DNA from: Neomegalonema sp.
GTDB lineage: Bacteria > Pseudomonadota > Alphaproteobacteria > Rhodobacterales > Rhodobacteraceae
DNA length: 64,000 nt
Reading direction: 5' to 3'
Assembly: GCA_022760435.1 (NCBI GenBank)
Contig: JALEFY010000001.1
Coordinates: 1 to 64,000 of the forward strand
Position numbers and translations under genes: made by a program
Notes under the pieces: model-generated
What the model saw: only the letters and a program-made list of their open reading frames with translations
Database searches by the model: none
What the model was told of the DNA's origin: nothing
In this document: piece by piece, positions 51,001 through 59,693 of the stretch
Position numbering within the stretch: position 1 is the stretch's first letter
Layout of the letters: each line of letters opens with the position of its first letter

Positions 51001-52971
51001 ACCACCTTCTCCAACCCCGATGGCGGCGCGCTCACCTACGCGGCGACGCTAGAAGACGGCTCGCCGCTGCCGAGCTGGCTCGGCTTCAATGCCACCAGCC
51101 GCACCTTCTTCGGCGCTCCGCCGACCGGCCTGTCGGGGAGCTTCAGCGTCAAGGTCACTGTGACCGACAGCGATGGCGGTACCGCAAGCGATGTCTTCGT
51201 GCTGGCCGTGGTCGGCGATGAGCCTTTCGTTGCCAATCCGCTGGCCGATGCTGATGCGGTCGAAAGCGTCGCCTTTGCGATCGTCATCCCGACCGACACA
51301 TTCAGCGATCCCAATGGGGATGCACTGACCCTGGCGGTCACGCTCGAGGACGGCTCGGCCTTGCCGCAATGGCTCGGCTTTACCGCAGGCACCCTGTTCG
51401 GAGCGCCGCCCTCGGATGCGGCGGGCACGCTTGCGATCAAGGTGACCGCCACCGACCCGGCGGGCAACTCGGTCGAGGATGTGTTCGTGCTCACCATCGC
51501 CGAGGAAGGCACCACGCCGGTTACCCCGGTCACTCCGACCCCAACCGGTCCGACCGCCTCGCTGATCCCGGATCTGCCGGACTATGATCCTGCCGATGCG
51601 ATTGATGGTCTCAAGGGCGATGACGGCGACAACCTGATCATCGGCACTGCGTCGGGCGAGAAGATCGACGGCAAGGGCGGCAATGACATCCTCATCGGAG
51701 AGAACGGCAACGACAACATGCGCGGTCGTGACGGCGATGATGTCATGCTTGGCGGTGAAGGTGACGACAAGATCGAGGGCGATGACGGCGATGACGATCT
51801 GCGCGGCGGCGAGGGGGATGACACGCTCAAGGGCCGCAATGATGACGATTTCCTCGCCGGGGGTACGGGCGATGACCGGATCAAGGGCGGTTCGGGCGAT
51901 GATGTCATCCTGATCGAGGAAGGTGATGACACCGTCGATGGCGATGCGGGGGCCGACACATTTGCCTTTGCCGTGATCGGTGAGGGCATCTCGACGATCA
52001 AGGATTTCGATATTGATGAGGGCGATGTCCTTGACGTGTCGATTGCGCTCTATGGCAGCGGTGTGACCGACGCGACGGCAGAGGATTACGTCCAGCTCAC
52101 CGGCTCGGGCAGCACGCGGACCTTGCTGCTCAACGCGGACGGCCCGGGCGGCAGCTTTGTCGAGGTCGGCACGGTCAAGGGCGACACCGACGGTCTCTCG
52201 GTGGCCGAGCTGGTCTCCCGCGGCGTTCTGGTTGTCGAGGGTGATGGTGGCACCGGCACTGGGACTGGCACTGGGACGGGAACTGGCACTGGCACTGGAA
52301 CTGGCACGGGTACGGGTACGGGAACTGGTACTGGCACCGGTACAGGGACGGGCACCGGTACTGGCACGGGTACGGGCACCGGTACTGGCTCGACCGATGA
52401 AGACAGCCTCCCCGATGTCGACGAAGCAAACGCCATCGACGGCATCAAGGGTGGCTCGGGCGATGACCTGATCCTCGGCTCCGATGCCGCCGAAAAACTC
52501 GATGGCAAGGAAGGCAATGACGTGCTCGTGGCCAAAGACGGCGATGACAAGCTGCGCGGTCGGGACGGCGATGACGAGCTCTGGGGCGGCGGCGGTGACG
52601 ACTCGCTCGAGGGCGATGACGGCGCCGACCTGCTCATGGGGCAAAGTGGTGACGACATCCTCAAGGGCCGCGACGGCGATGACATCCTCAATGGCGGCTC
52701 GGGCGACGATCAGCTCCGGGGCGGAGACGGCGTCGATACCTTCGTCTTCACCGCGCAGGGCAAGACCGAATCTGACCGGATCGATGATTTCGAGCTCGGT
52801 ACCGACAAGATCGATGTCTCGGATTTCGGTATTACCAGCATGGCCGATCTCGGCCTGCCGGGCAGCGGCGAGGCGATCCTGACTCTGAGCAAGGATGGCG
52901 GGATCACCACGGTCGAGGTCAATGGCGTGGATGTGGATGATCTGACAGCCACTGATTTCATCTTTAGCTGA
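48013..52971 (+). CDS. Giant SGNH/SASA esterase-Ig-repeat-RTX protein
   Basis: A 1652-residue secreted-type protein. Residues 1-260 resemble a SASA/SGNH carbohydrate esterase: GQS (11-13, nucleophile Ser), WAQGEAD near 135-141 (block III) and D236-x-x-H239 (block V). This is the sialate O-acetylesterase pattern, though the usual N after GQS is L. Residues about 385-1180 hold eight He_PIG-type Ig-like repeats, each with a LPSWLGF-like core. Two blocks of RTX calcium-binding nonapeptides (about 1200-1316 and 1477-1576) flank 23 Gly-Thr dipeptides. The C-terminus ends TDFIFS, like type I secretion substrates. No signal peptide is seen. No HlyB/HlyD/TolC genes are nearby. Confidence 0.85.
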   Translation: MARTAVFVVSGQSLVDDWFKTPGTGGRENDALNAFRSELLDATSGQYLINGELYDSIEFIDAASGGKPLLTISSNTDAAGQPPFYNELGTTTDAGFQANDGAQLIDSLTRIENGLASLNAAAQPGDSVEVLGVIWAQGEADTNADDAIPADYPSAGDAKDFDDLYAEGLQYVLERLADTAGTSNVYIQHLGRRTFYNDNTAGGDPIRQIQLDLDEADANGLNIAVATSNYDLELQDSTHTTAAAYEIAAKRMARFIDTGEDGPRATDVSISGAVVTVTLDINTSNLVIGADALSQFYAQDDVLRAEHAASGSSLRIDEVTVAATGITTFGNQLIITFERALEGEVTVSFASLGALQQGVDTDPIYFNSALEQPLFYFSETITVPPTANVAPEVAQEIDPQVVQIDAAFSFTPPAGTFTDANGDALSLTAFTAAGDPLPSWLSFDGTSFSGTPTATDAGALEVALVASDPIGASATEFFTIDVNLPPVLTNPVAAQSAEGLIPFSLTLPGDVFTDADGVSLTAQLVGGGALPAWLSFDGTSFTGTPGAGDVAALQIELIADDGRGGLATTSFALMVGEANQAPLLVSPLADVALEREKPAIFSFDAGAFVDVDGTITGFTATLADGSPLPSWLGFNGAARTFFSTPPLSAPGSLDIAVTATDDDGAQTTDIFTITFSGGNSAPVVANPIPDITGTEGAAFSYTLPSNVFFDAEFDPLDIDVTIPAGLSWLGYNESLGLFFGTPPEGTAGEYSITVTATDDDGAFVTDTFLLTIEIDNAAPFVSELPTAQQTSEGIAFSYVLPAATFTDPDGDALTLTATLADGSPLPSWMAFAGGALFGTPGADDEGVYSIQITATDPFGLSAQTTVALTVLGSNDAPVIGTGVDDASVNVGNAFTIDIPAGAFTDPNGDVLSYGVTLLNGDPLPSWISLLGSQIFGTAQAVDGGLLELLVTASDPEGLIATDSFILSILGGDPELLVALLDQTATPGTAFGYTVPATTFSNPDGGALTYAATLEDGSPLPSWLGFNATSRTFFGAPPTGLSGSFSVKVTVTDSDGGTASDVFVLAVVGDEPFVANPLADADAVESVAFAIVIPTDTFSDPNGDALTLAVTLEDGSALPQWLGFTAGTLFGAPPSDAAGTLAIKVTATDPAGNSVEDVFVLTIAEEGTTPVTPVTPTPTGPTASLIPDLPDYDPADAIDGLKGDDGDNLIIGTASGEKIDGKGGNDILIGENGNDNMRGRDGDDVMLGGEGDDKIEGDDGDDDLRGGEGDDTLKGRNDDDFLAGGTGDDRIKGGSGDDVILIEEGDDTVDGDAGADTFAFAVIGEGISTIKDFDIDEGDVLDVSIALYGSGVTDATAEDYVQLTGSGSTRTLLLNADGPGGSFVEVGTVKGDTDGLSVAELVSRGVLVVEGDGGTGTGTGTGTGTGTGTGTGTGTGTGTGTGTGTGTGTGTGTGTGTGTGSTDEDSLPDVDEANAIDGIKGGSGDDLILGSDAAEKLDGKEGNDVLVAKDGDDKLRGRDGDDELWGGGGDDSLEGDDGADLLMGQSGDDILKGRDGDDILNGGSGDDQLRGGDGVDTFVFTAQGKTESDRIDDFELGTDKIDVSDFGITSMADLGLPGSGEAILTLSKDGGITTVEVNGVDVDDLTATDFIFS
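52249..52386. repeat. (Gly-Thr)23 coding repeat between the two RTX blocks
   Basis: 138 bp made of 23 codon pairs reading Gly-Thr, using all four Gly and all four Thr codons in a mixed order. The DNA is therefore not an exact microsatellite; the amino-acid pattern is what is conserved. Confidence 0.92.
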
Positions 52972-52993
52972 TCGAACAGCATCGCAAGGCTTC

Positions 52994-53044
52994 AAGCCCG
53001 CGCCTCCCCCCAGGACGGCGCGGGCCCAGGACGGCGCGGGCTTT
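52994..53044 (+). terminator. Terminator of the RTX gene with a duplicated 3' arm
   Basis: The 5' arm AAGCCCGCGCC (52994-53004) can pair with GGCGCGGGC in either of two tandem exact 16-bp copies of CCAGGACGGCGCGGGC (53010-53025 and 53026-53041). Only the second is followed by TTTCT. It lies 23 bases past the RTX stop. Confidence 0.65.
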
Positions 53045-53107
53045 CTCATTTGCATCGCGCCATGGTATCGGCGCAAAGTCCCAGCTCATTGCGATCTGGG
53101 AGCGAGC

Positions 53108-54697
53108 ATGGATATCGAGAGCGCGAGAATGGCCTTGCTGGCGCTGGGCGGGGCGCTGTTTTTCATCTGTATCTTTTGGCTCAAGGCCTATCGGCAGTTG
53201 CGCGAGCAGCGGGCCGAGGCTTTGGCGCTCCAGGACACCATCGCGGGTCTGAGCGCCGATCTCGATCAGTCCCGCGCAGAAAAAGCGATGCTGGGGCGGC
53301 GGCTTGACGAGGCAAGCCTGGCTGCCGAGGAAAGCCGGCTTCTCGCGCAGGAGCAGGAAGCCGAGCTTAAGGCCGATCTGGCGCAGGTCCGGCGTGAGCG
53401 CGAGCAGCTCTCGTTGCGCGCCGCCCAGCTTGAGGCGCAGGAGGCGGGGCTGCGCGACCGGCTCGCCGCCGAACAATCCGCCCATACCGGCGCCGCAGGC
53501 AAGCTCGAGACCCTGCGCGCCGATCTGCACCGCGCCGAGCTCGACTACAGCCGCTTGCAGACCCAAAGCGCGGCCGATCTGCGCGCCGCCCGCGAGCAAA
53601 TCGCGCTGCTCGGTGATCTGAAGGCCCAGATGGAGGCGCGGTTCAAGGAACTGGCCGAGCAGTCCTTGCGCGATACCGGCGAGGCGCTCTCGAACCAGAA
53701 CCGCGACCGGCTCGAGGCGCTGCTCTCCCCGCTCAAGGACCATGTCGGGCGGTTTGAAACCGAACTGCGCTCGGTGCACACCGATGCCGCGCGCGAGCGC
53801 GAGGCGCTGAAGGCCGAGATGCGCCAGCTCACCCAGCGCTCGGAGGCGATCTCGCGCGAGGCGGTCAATCTCACCCGCGCGCTCAAGGGCGACAAGCAGC
53901 GCCAGGGCGCCTGGGGTGAGATGATCCTCTCGAGCCTGCTGGAACGCTCCGGCCTGCGTTTGGGCCACGAATACCGCATGCAGGAGACCTTCAAGGGTGA
54001 GGAGGGCCAGCGCCTGCGCCCCGATGTCATCGTCAATCTGCCCGGCAGCAAGGCGCTGATCATCGACAGCAAGGTCTCGCTCAACGCCTATGAGCGCGCG
54101 GTCAACACCGAGGATGAGGCCGAGCGCGAGGCCGCCATTGCCGCTCATGTGCGGGCGGTGCGGGCGCATATCGACACGCTCAGCGGCAAATCCTACGACA
54201 AGGTCGCGGGCTCGGCGGTCGATTACGTGATCATGTTCCTGCCCATCGAAGGCGCGCTATCGGAGGCTTTGCGGGCCCAGGGCGATCTGACCGCCTATGC
54301 GCTTGAGCGCAATGTCTCCATCGCCACGCCCACCACGCTGATGATGGCCCTGCGAACCATCGAGCAGGTCTGGGCCGTGGAAAAGCGCAGCCAGAATGCC
54401 GAGGACATCGCCGCGCGCGCGGGCAGCCTCTATGACAAGCTCGCCGGCTTTGTCGATGAGATGAAGAAGGTCGGCGAGCGGCTCGCCCAGGCGCAGGACG
54501 CCCATGACCGCGCCTTTGATCGCCTGAGCCGCGGCCGGGGCAGTGTGCTGCGTCAGGCGGAGATGCTCAAGGAACTCGGAGCCAAGACCTCAAAGGCGCT
54601 GGCGGCGCCGACCGAGGAAGCTGCCCCCGCCGCGCTCCCTCTTGGCGAGGTTGGCGCGGCAGAAGCAGGCTCAGCAGGGGAGGGCGGTGCGGATTAA
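53108..54697 (+). CDS. rmuC: DNA recombination protein RmuC
   Basis: A 529-residue RmuC. One N-terminal membrane helix (MALLALGGALFFICIFWL) is followed by a long Ala/Glu/Arg-rich coiled-coil (about 40-215). The RmuC domain (about 220-500) shows GAWGEMILSSLLERSGL, LRPDVIVNLPG, IIDSKVSLNAYERA and MFLPIEGAL, the PD-(D/E)XK nuclease-like core. Family members limit inversions between short inverted repeats in DNA. It is sandwiched between two RTX genes and overlaps the stop of the next, convergent gene in TTAA. Confidence 0.93.
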   Translation: MDIESARMALLALGGALFFICIFWLKAYRQLREQRAEALALQDTIAGLSADLDQSRAEKAMLGRRLDEASLAAEESRLLAQEQEAELKADLAQVRREREQLSLRAAQLEAQEAGLRDRLAAEQSAHTGAAGKLETLRADLHRAELDYSRLQTQSAADLRAAREQIALLGDLKAQMEARFKELAEQSLRDTGEALSNQNRDRLEALLSPLKDHVGRFETELRSVHTDAAREREALKAEMRQLTQRSEAISREAVNLTRALKGDKQRQGAWGEMILSSLLERSGLRLGHEYRMQETFKGEEGQRLRPDVIVNLPGSKALIIDSKVSLNAYERAVNTEDEAEREAAIAAHVRAVRAHIDTLSGKSYDKVAGSAVDYVIMFLPIEGALSEALRAQGDLTAYALERNVSIATPTTLMMALRTIEQVWAVEKRSQNAEDIAARAGSLYDKLAGFVDEMKKVGERLAQAQDAHDRAFDRLSRGRGSVLRQAEMLKELGAKTSKALAAPTEEAAPAALPLGEVGAAEAGSAGEGGAD

Positions 54698-56037
54698 AGG
54701 AACAGATCGTCCATCACCGGCATCGTGTCGATGTCCTGAACCAGGATCCGGTCGCCATCAGCGCCCGAAAGGGTCAGCAGCAGCCCGCTCTCCACAAGCG
54801 CCATATCGGCGATCTCGAGCCCGGCGAACTGGAAGTGATCGGCGCCGATCTCGAAATCGGTGATGACGTCGAGATCGCGCACGCCGTCCTGATCGAGGCC
54901 GCGGAACACGAACAGATCGCCGCCCAGACCGCCCAGCATCACATCATTGCCCGCGCCGCCGATGATCCGGTCCGCTCCGGCGCCGCCCGACAAGCGATCA
55001 TTGCCTGCCCCGCCCCAGAGCACATCGAGCCCGAAGCCGCCCAGCAGATGGTCGTTGCCCGCCTCGCCGAACATCCGGTCATTGCCGTTGCCGCCGAAAA
55101 TGACGTCGATCCCGCTCCCGCCCTTCAGGACGTCATCGCCGATCCCGCCAAAGATCCGGTCATCGCCCGCATCGCCAAGCAGGAAGTCATCGCCCGCACC
55201 GCCGATCAGGGTATCCGCGCCGGCCTTGCCGCGCAGAAAATCATCTCCGCCGCCGCCATTGAGTCTCTCATCGCCATCGGCGCCGATAATCGTGTCATCG
55301 CCCAAAAGGCCGAGGATCTGGTTATCCGCTCCGAGATGGGTCGCAAGATCGCGCCCGGTCAGGATCACATCGCCTTCGGCGCTACCAGCATGAAGGGTCG
55401 AGCCATCGGCAAACCGGGCCGCGTTGTCGTCAAGCTGTGCGAGAGCCATCTCCAGCGTGAGGGTCGAGCCCTCGGCACTCAGATGCGTGCCGCTGGCATC
55501 GGCGCTGATCGTCAGATCGGCGGCGCTGACGCCCTCGATGGTCCAGACCGCCTCCGGATCCGCCTCGAGCGCCGCCCAGGCATCATCCTCGCCCGTCAAC
55601 CCGGCGGTGGCCAGCAGCGCTTCGAGCGAGGGACCATTGGAGTTGGTGGCCGCCGTCGAAATGATCCGGCCGCTGTCCAGATGCAGCAACGAGATCGTAT
55701 CGAAGCCCAGCGTGCCGCCATTGAAGCCGACAAAGGTGCCGAGCCCCTCGACCTTCAGGGCCAGGAACCCACGACCGATGCCTGCGGTCATCGGGTTCTC
55801 GGCACTCGGTTCGTCGATCGCGATATCGGTGAGCAGGGCGAGCGCATCCGCCGAGATCAACTGCTGATCGAGCAGGACCGCGGTCAGGAACGTCGCCATG
55901 TCCGAGGTCGTGGACACCACGCCGCCATCACCGCCGAACAGGAAGGAGATGTCGTTGGTGGGAAAAGGCGTGCCGTCATCGTCAAAGATGTAGCCTTGCA
56001 GCCGGTCGTCCTCATGCGCGAAGTCGCGCTTTCGCAA
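54694..56037 (-). pseudogene. Truncated beta-lactamase-like RTX protein (N-terminal catalytic part missing)
   Basis: 447 codons stay open after a TGA immediately upstream; the first codon is TTG and there is no ribosome-binding site. The N-terminal 150 codons match only the C-terminal half of a class C beta-lactamase-like serine hydrolase: GDGGVVSTTSDMATFL, then FVGFNGGTLGF, where the usual HGG/KTG box reads NGG. The SxxK and YxN boxes, normally about 200 residues earlier, are absent. About 14 RTX nonapeptides (GGxGxDxLx; about 240-372) and a C-terminal type I secretion-like tail follow. It is probably a decayed or 5'-deleted gene; use as a short protein cannot be excluded. Confidence 0.6.
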
Positions 56038-56096
56038 TCAAAAATTATCGTGAAACAATAAAATATTATGGAATCATGGTTTCTCAGGGTCGGAAA

Positions 56097-56124
56097 AGCC
56101 CAGTGCGCGCGAACGCACTGGGCT
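56097..56124 (-). terminator. Terminator of the dctPQM region
   Basis: An 11-bp perfect stem AGCCCAGTGCG/CGCACTGGGCT (56097-56107 with 56114-56124), loop CGCGAA, followed on the minus strand by TTTTCC. It lies eight bases past the dctM stop and just upstream of the truncated RTX gene. Confidence 0.88.
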
Positions 56125-56132
56125 CTTTTGCG

Positions 56133-57509
56133 TCAGTTGATGATCTCGGGTCCCATCATCAAGGTCGGCAACCAGGTGGAAATCGCCGGTACATAGGTAA
56201 CCAGGATCAGGAAGACGAACAGGATCGCCACCCAGGGCGCTGCCGCCTTGACCACATTGATCACCGACATCCGGGCCACCCCTGCGGTCACAAACAGGTT
56301 GAGCCCCACCGGCGGCGTGATCATGCCGATCTCCATGTTCACCACCATGATGATGCCCAGATGGATCGGGTCGATCCCGAGCTCGATCGCGATCGGGAAC
56401 ACCAGCGGCGCCACGATCACCAGCAGGCCCGAGGGCTCCATGAACTGGCCGCCGATCAGCAGCAGCACGTTCACCACCACCAGGAACATCACCGGCCCAA
56501 AGCCTGCCTCCAGCATCATGGCCGTGATCGCCTGCGGCACCTGCTCTTCGGTCAGCACATGCTTGAGGATCAGCGCATTGGCGATGATGAACATCAGCGT
56601 GACCGTCAGTTTGCCGGCATCGAACAGCGTGTCGCGCGTGTCAGGGTGAAACCAGGCCGTCAGCAGGCTTTGCGGCTTTTGCCAAACGGAGATGTTTGGC
56701 GTGTCCTCGCCTTCGGTCTTCAACGGGCCCATATCGCGATAGACGAAATTGGCGATGATGAAGGCATAGACCGCCGCCACCGCCGCCGCTTCGGTCGGTG
56801 TGAAGATGCCGCCATAGATGCCGCCGAGGATGATGACGATCAGCATGAGGCCCCAGATTGCTTCCATGAAATGCTCGCCCCATTCGCCCCAGCTCGCGCG
56901 CGGTTGCGCTGGCAGGTTATTGATGCGGGCCGCCACATAGATGCCCACCATCAGGAACAAGCCAGCGAGGATGCCGGGGATAACACCGGCCAGGAACATC
57001 CGACCGACCGAGACATCCGTGGCCGCCGCATAGACCACCATGACGATCGAGGGCGGGATCAGGATGCCGAGGGTTCCGGCATTGCAGATCACTCCGGCAG
57101 CGAAATCCTTGGTATATCCGGCCTTCATCATCCCGGCGATCACGATCGAGCCGACAGCGACAACCGTGGCTGGCGATGAGCCGCTCAAGGCGGCGAAGAG
57201 CATGCAGGCGAAGACGCCGGCAATGGCGAGACCACCGCGCAGATGGCCGACCGAGGCAATCGAGAAGTCGATGATCCGCCGCGCGACCCCGCCTGTCGAC
57301 ATGAAGCTCGAGGCCAGGATGAAGAAAGGGATCGCCAGCAGGGTGTAATGGCCGTCAAAGGCCGAGAACAGCGTCTGGGCAATCGATGCCAGCGAGGCGT
57401 CCGAATACCAGATCAGGAACAGGATCGAGGACAGACCGAGCGAGACCGCGATCGGCACCCCGATCAGCAGCATCGTGATCACCAATCCAAAGAGAAGAGC
57501 GACTTCCAT
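56133..57509 (-). CDS. dctM: TRAP transporter large permease DctM
   Basis: A 458-residue inner-membrane protein with about 12 hydrophobic segments, the TRAP channel/carrier subunit. The family patterns TLLAIPFFILASSFMSTGGVARRI and GMITPPVGLNLFV are clear. It carries a longer loop than typical (about residues 265-300, EGEDTPNISVWQKPQSL). It imports C4-dicarboxylates with Na+ together with DctP and DctQ. It lies three bases after dctQ on the same strand. Confidence 0.94.
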   Translation of the reverse strand: MEVALLFGLVITMLLIGVPIAVSLGLSSILFLIWYSDASLASIAQTLFSAFDGHYTLLAIPFFILASSFMSTGGVARRIIDFSIASVGHLRGGLAIAGVFACMLFAALSGSSPATVVAVGSIVIAGMMKAGYTKDFAAGVICNAGTLGILIPPSIVMVVYAAATDVSVGRMFLAGVIPGILAGLFLMVGIYVAARINNLPAQPRASWGEWGEHFMEAIWGLMLIVIILGGIYGGIFTPTEAAAVAAVYAFIIANFVYRDMGPLKTEGEDTPNISVWQKPQSLLTAWFHPDTRDTLFDAGKLTVTLMFIIANALILKHVLTEEQVPQAITAMMLEAGFGPVMFLVVVNVLLLIGGQFMEPSGLLVIVAPLVFPIAIELGIDPIHLGIIMVVNMEIGMITPPVGLNLFVTAGVARMSVINVVKAAAPWVAILFVFLILVTYVPAISTWLPTLMMGPEIIN

Positions 57510-57512
57510 TGT

Positions 57513-58199
57513 CTAGCGAGCCTCCCCGGCATTTGCGCGGGCGGCCGCGTCTTCGATCGCATCTTCAGCCTCGTGGCTGGCAATCACCATTTCCAGATCT
57601 CCTCTCAGCAGGCGAAGCGCCGCCTGGATGAAGCGCCACAGCAGTAGCCCCATGCCAATGGGCAAGATGAAATAGGGGATAAAGCGCGGCATTTTCTCAT
57701 ACGCTTCGCCCTCATTCATCCAGTCGGCGAGGAATTGCATGAATAAGGGCATGTCGATGTCCTGGACTTCGTACCAGGTCTTGGAGAGGAATTTTTCCTC
57801 GAACCCGGTTGGAAACCAGCGCCCGGTCGTTTGCGGCAGGCCAGCGAAATTCGCCCAGTAGTCCCACCCGCCCTTGAACAGCAAAAAGGCATAGGCAATG
57901 CACAGCGCGACCGCGATCAGGCCAAGCGCCTTGCGTATCGGAGCCGGCATAGCCGCGGCAACGACATCGACCCCGAGATGGGCGACAATCTTGACGTCAT
58001 AGGAGGCCCCAAGCAGGACCATCCAGGCGAACAGAAACACTGTCGCCTCAAGGGCCCAGAGGATGTTGTCATTGAAAATATAGCGCGCAATCACATTGGC
58101 AAAGGTGATCAGGGTCATCAGTCCGAGCATGATCGCGATCAGCGTCTCCTCGAACGTATCGGTCACACTTCGCCGCGCTGTCGCCGAATGGGCGGACAT
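57513..58199 (-). CDS. dctQ: TRAP transporter small permease DctQ
   Basis: A 228-residue four-helix membrane protein. Hydrophobic helices are near residues 17-40, 50-70, 90-112 and 183-205. Between helices 3 and 4 lies a long extra segment (about 115-180) rich in aromatic residues and Gly, unusual for DctQ, which is usually 160-200 residues. The C-terminal tail is acidic. It bridges DctM in the TRAP complex. The gene pairs with dctM, and a 232-bp gap separates it from dctP. Confidence 0.9.
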   Translation of the reverse strand: MSAHSATARRSVTDTFEETLIAIMLGLMTLITFANVIARYIFNDNILWALEATVFLFAWMVLLGASYDVKIVAHLGVDVVAAAMPAPIRKALGLIAVALCIAYAFLLFKGGWDYWANFAGLPQTTGRWFPTGFEEKFLSKTWYEVQDIDMPLFMQFLADWMNEGEAYEKMPRFIPYFILPIGMGLLLWRFIQAALRLLRGDLEMVIASHEAEDAIEDAAARANAGEAR

Positions 58200-58351
58200 G
58201 GCAAGCTCCTGTCATTTAGAATTACGAACGACCCCCGGTTCCCCCCGCGCCAGCCGCTCGCCGAACATGCCCGCCCCCAGGCGCGTTGCAGCGAGATGCG
58301 CGGCTGACCCGATCGAAGACACCGGGCTGCGCTTGCCTTTTGCGAGAGGTT

Positions 58352-58378
58352 GGGCAGGCCCCTGCGCAGGGCCTGCCC
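58352..58378. promoter_or_regulatory. Strong inverted repeat between dctP and dctQ
   Basis: A perfect 10-bp inverted repeat GGGCAGGCCC/GGGCCTGCCC with a seven-base spacer, in the 232-bp gap between dctP and dctQ. There is no T-run on the minus strand, so it is more likely an mRNA-stabilising or partial-termination hairpin that lowers dctQM relative to dctP. Confidence 0.55.
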
Positions 58379-58431
58379 GTTTCATGATCGCTTTCCCGGC
58401 CACAGTTCCAACCGCAGCCGGTGCTCGGCGA

Positions 58432-59433
58432 TTAGCTGTTATTGGCGCCAAGCGCGGCGTTGAGCAGATCGGACGGGACGTCTTTCTCGAATTTCTTCCA
58501 GACCGGCTTCATGGCTTCCACCCACTGGGAACGCTGCTCAGGGGTCAGGGTGCGCACGACGCCGCCCGCATCGATAATCGCCTGCTTGTTCTTCTGGTTC
58601 ACCGCATAGGATTCCTTGTTGCGGGTCTCGGTCACTTCCTTGAGGATGGTCAGGAACTGGTCGCGCACATCCGCATCCAGGCCGTCGAGCCACTCGGTCG
58701 AAGTGACGACGAGATAGTCGAGTACGCCGTGATCGGTCTCGGTCACGCCGTCCTGAACCTCGAAGAACTTCTTGCCGTAGATGTTCGACCAGGTGTTTTC
58801 CTGACCGTCGATAACGCCGGTTTGCAGGCCGCCATAGACTTCCTTGAAGGACATCTTTTGCGGGCTGGCGCCGAGCGCTTCAAACTGGGCGACGAGCACG
58901 TCAGAGGCTTGGACCCGGAACTTGAGGCCCGACGCATCTGCGGGCACCAGCAGCGGGCGGTTCGCCGACATCTGCTTCATGCCGTTATGCCAGAACGCGA
59001 GACCTTGCAGGCCGCGGCGGCGCATGCTGTCGAGCATCTTCTGGCCAGTCTCACCGTCCTGGAAGCGATCCACGGCCTCGATATTTTCGAACACGAAGGG
59101 CAGATCGAACAGGCGGAATTGCTTGGTGAATTTTTCGAACTTCGACAGCGACGGCGCAGCGAGATGCACATCGCCTTGCAGCATCGCCTCGAGGACCTTG
59201 TTATCATCATACAGGGTCGAGTTCGGGTAGACTTCCATGCAAGCCGTCCCGTTCATCTCCTCGTTCACCCGCTTTTCAAGCAGCGAGGCAGCGATGCCCT
59301 TGGGGTGCTTGTCAGTGTTGGTGACGTGGCTGAACTTGATGACCATCTCACCGGCATCACATGCCGCGAAAGCGGAGCCGGTGGAAAGGGCAACGACGGC
59401 AACAGCGGTTGCGATAGTGTTCTTGATCCGCAT
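58432..59433 (-). CDS. dctP: TRAP transporter substrate-binding protein DctP
   Basis: A 333-residue periplasmic protein. A Sec signal peptide (KNTIATAVAVVALSTGSAFA) ends near residue 23. Signature segments of the DctP family are IKFSHVTNTDKHPKG, FKEVYGGLQTGVIDGQENTWSN and KFRVQASDVLVAQFEALG. The conserved arginine that binds the substrate carboxylate is expected in the KFRV segment. It captures C4-dicarboxylates (malate, succinate, fumarate). The ATG at 59433 follows GGGAGG. It is regulated, by inference, by the adjacent DctBD pair. Confidence 0.94.
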   Translation of the reverse strand: MRIKNTIATAVAVVALSTGSAFAACDAGEMVIKFSHVTNTDKHPKGIAASLLEKRVNEEMNGTACMEVYPNSTLYDDNKVLEAMLQGDVHLAAPSLSKFEKFTKQFRLFDLPFVFENIEAVDRFQDGETGQKMLDSMRRRGLQGLAFWHNGMKQMSANRPLLVPADASGLKFRVQASDVLVAQFEALGASPQKMSFKEVYGGLQTGVIDGQENTWSNIYGKKFFEVQDGVTETDHGVLDYLVVTSTEWLDGLDADVRDQFLTILKEVTETRNKESYAVNQKNKQAIIDAGGVVRTLTPEQRSQWVEAMKPVWKKFEKDVPSDLLNAALGANNS

Positions 59434-59693
59434 TTGGTTGAACCTCCCGAAGATTGCGGTTGATGACGCCCGCTGCGCGAGCATCATGGGTCAGCAGACG
59501 CAGGGGGGACCATTGTTGCTCCCTTCTGCCTGCTTGGCGCATAGCTGTCATGCGCGCGGCACAGGCTGCAACGCTCGAAAATGGTTGATGTTTGTGAAAA
59601 CCGGCCTGTTCGCGATGCGCGTTTCCGCTTCCACCCAAAGCCGTTTCTGGCGCGGGTGGATCGCGAAACATTGCTCGGTGCCGTCGCGGCAGG

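Noticed and set aside
47995-53076. Very long open frames on the strand opposite the giant RTX gene (944 and 675 codons)
   Set aside because: They mirror the codon bias of the repetitive coding sequence, lack start context and domain sense, and the plus-strand protein has clear domains.
59434-59693. Search for a sigma-54 (-24/-12) promoter upstream of dctP
   Set aside because: Only partial matches with wrong spacing or direction, such as GGCAC-N4-TGC facing away from dctP; none convincing.
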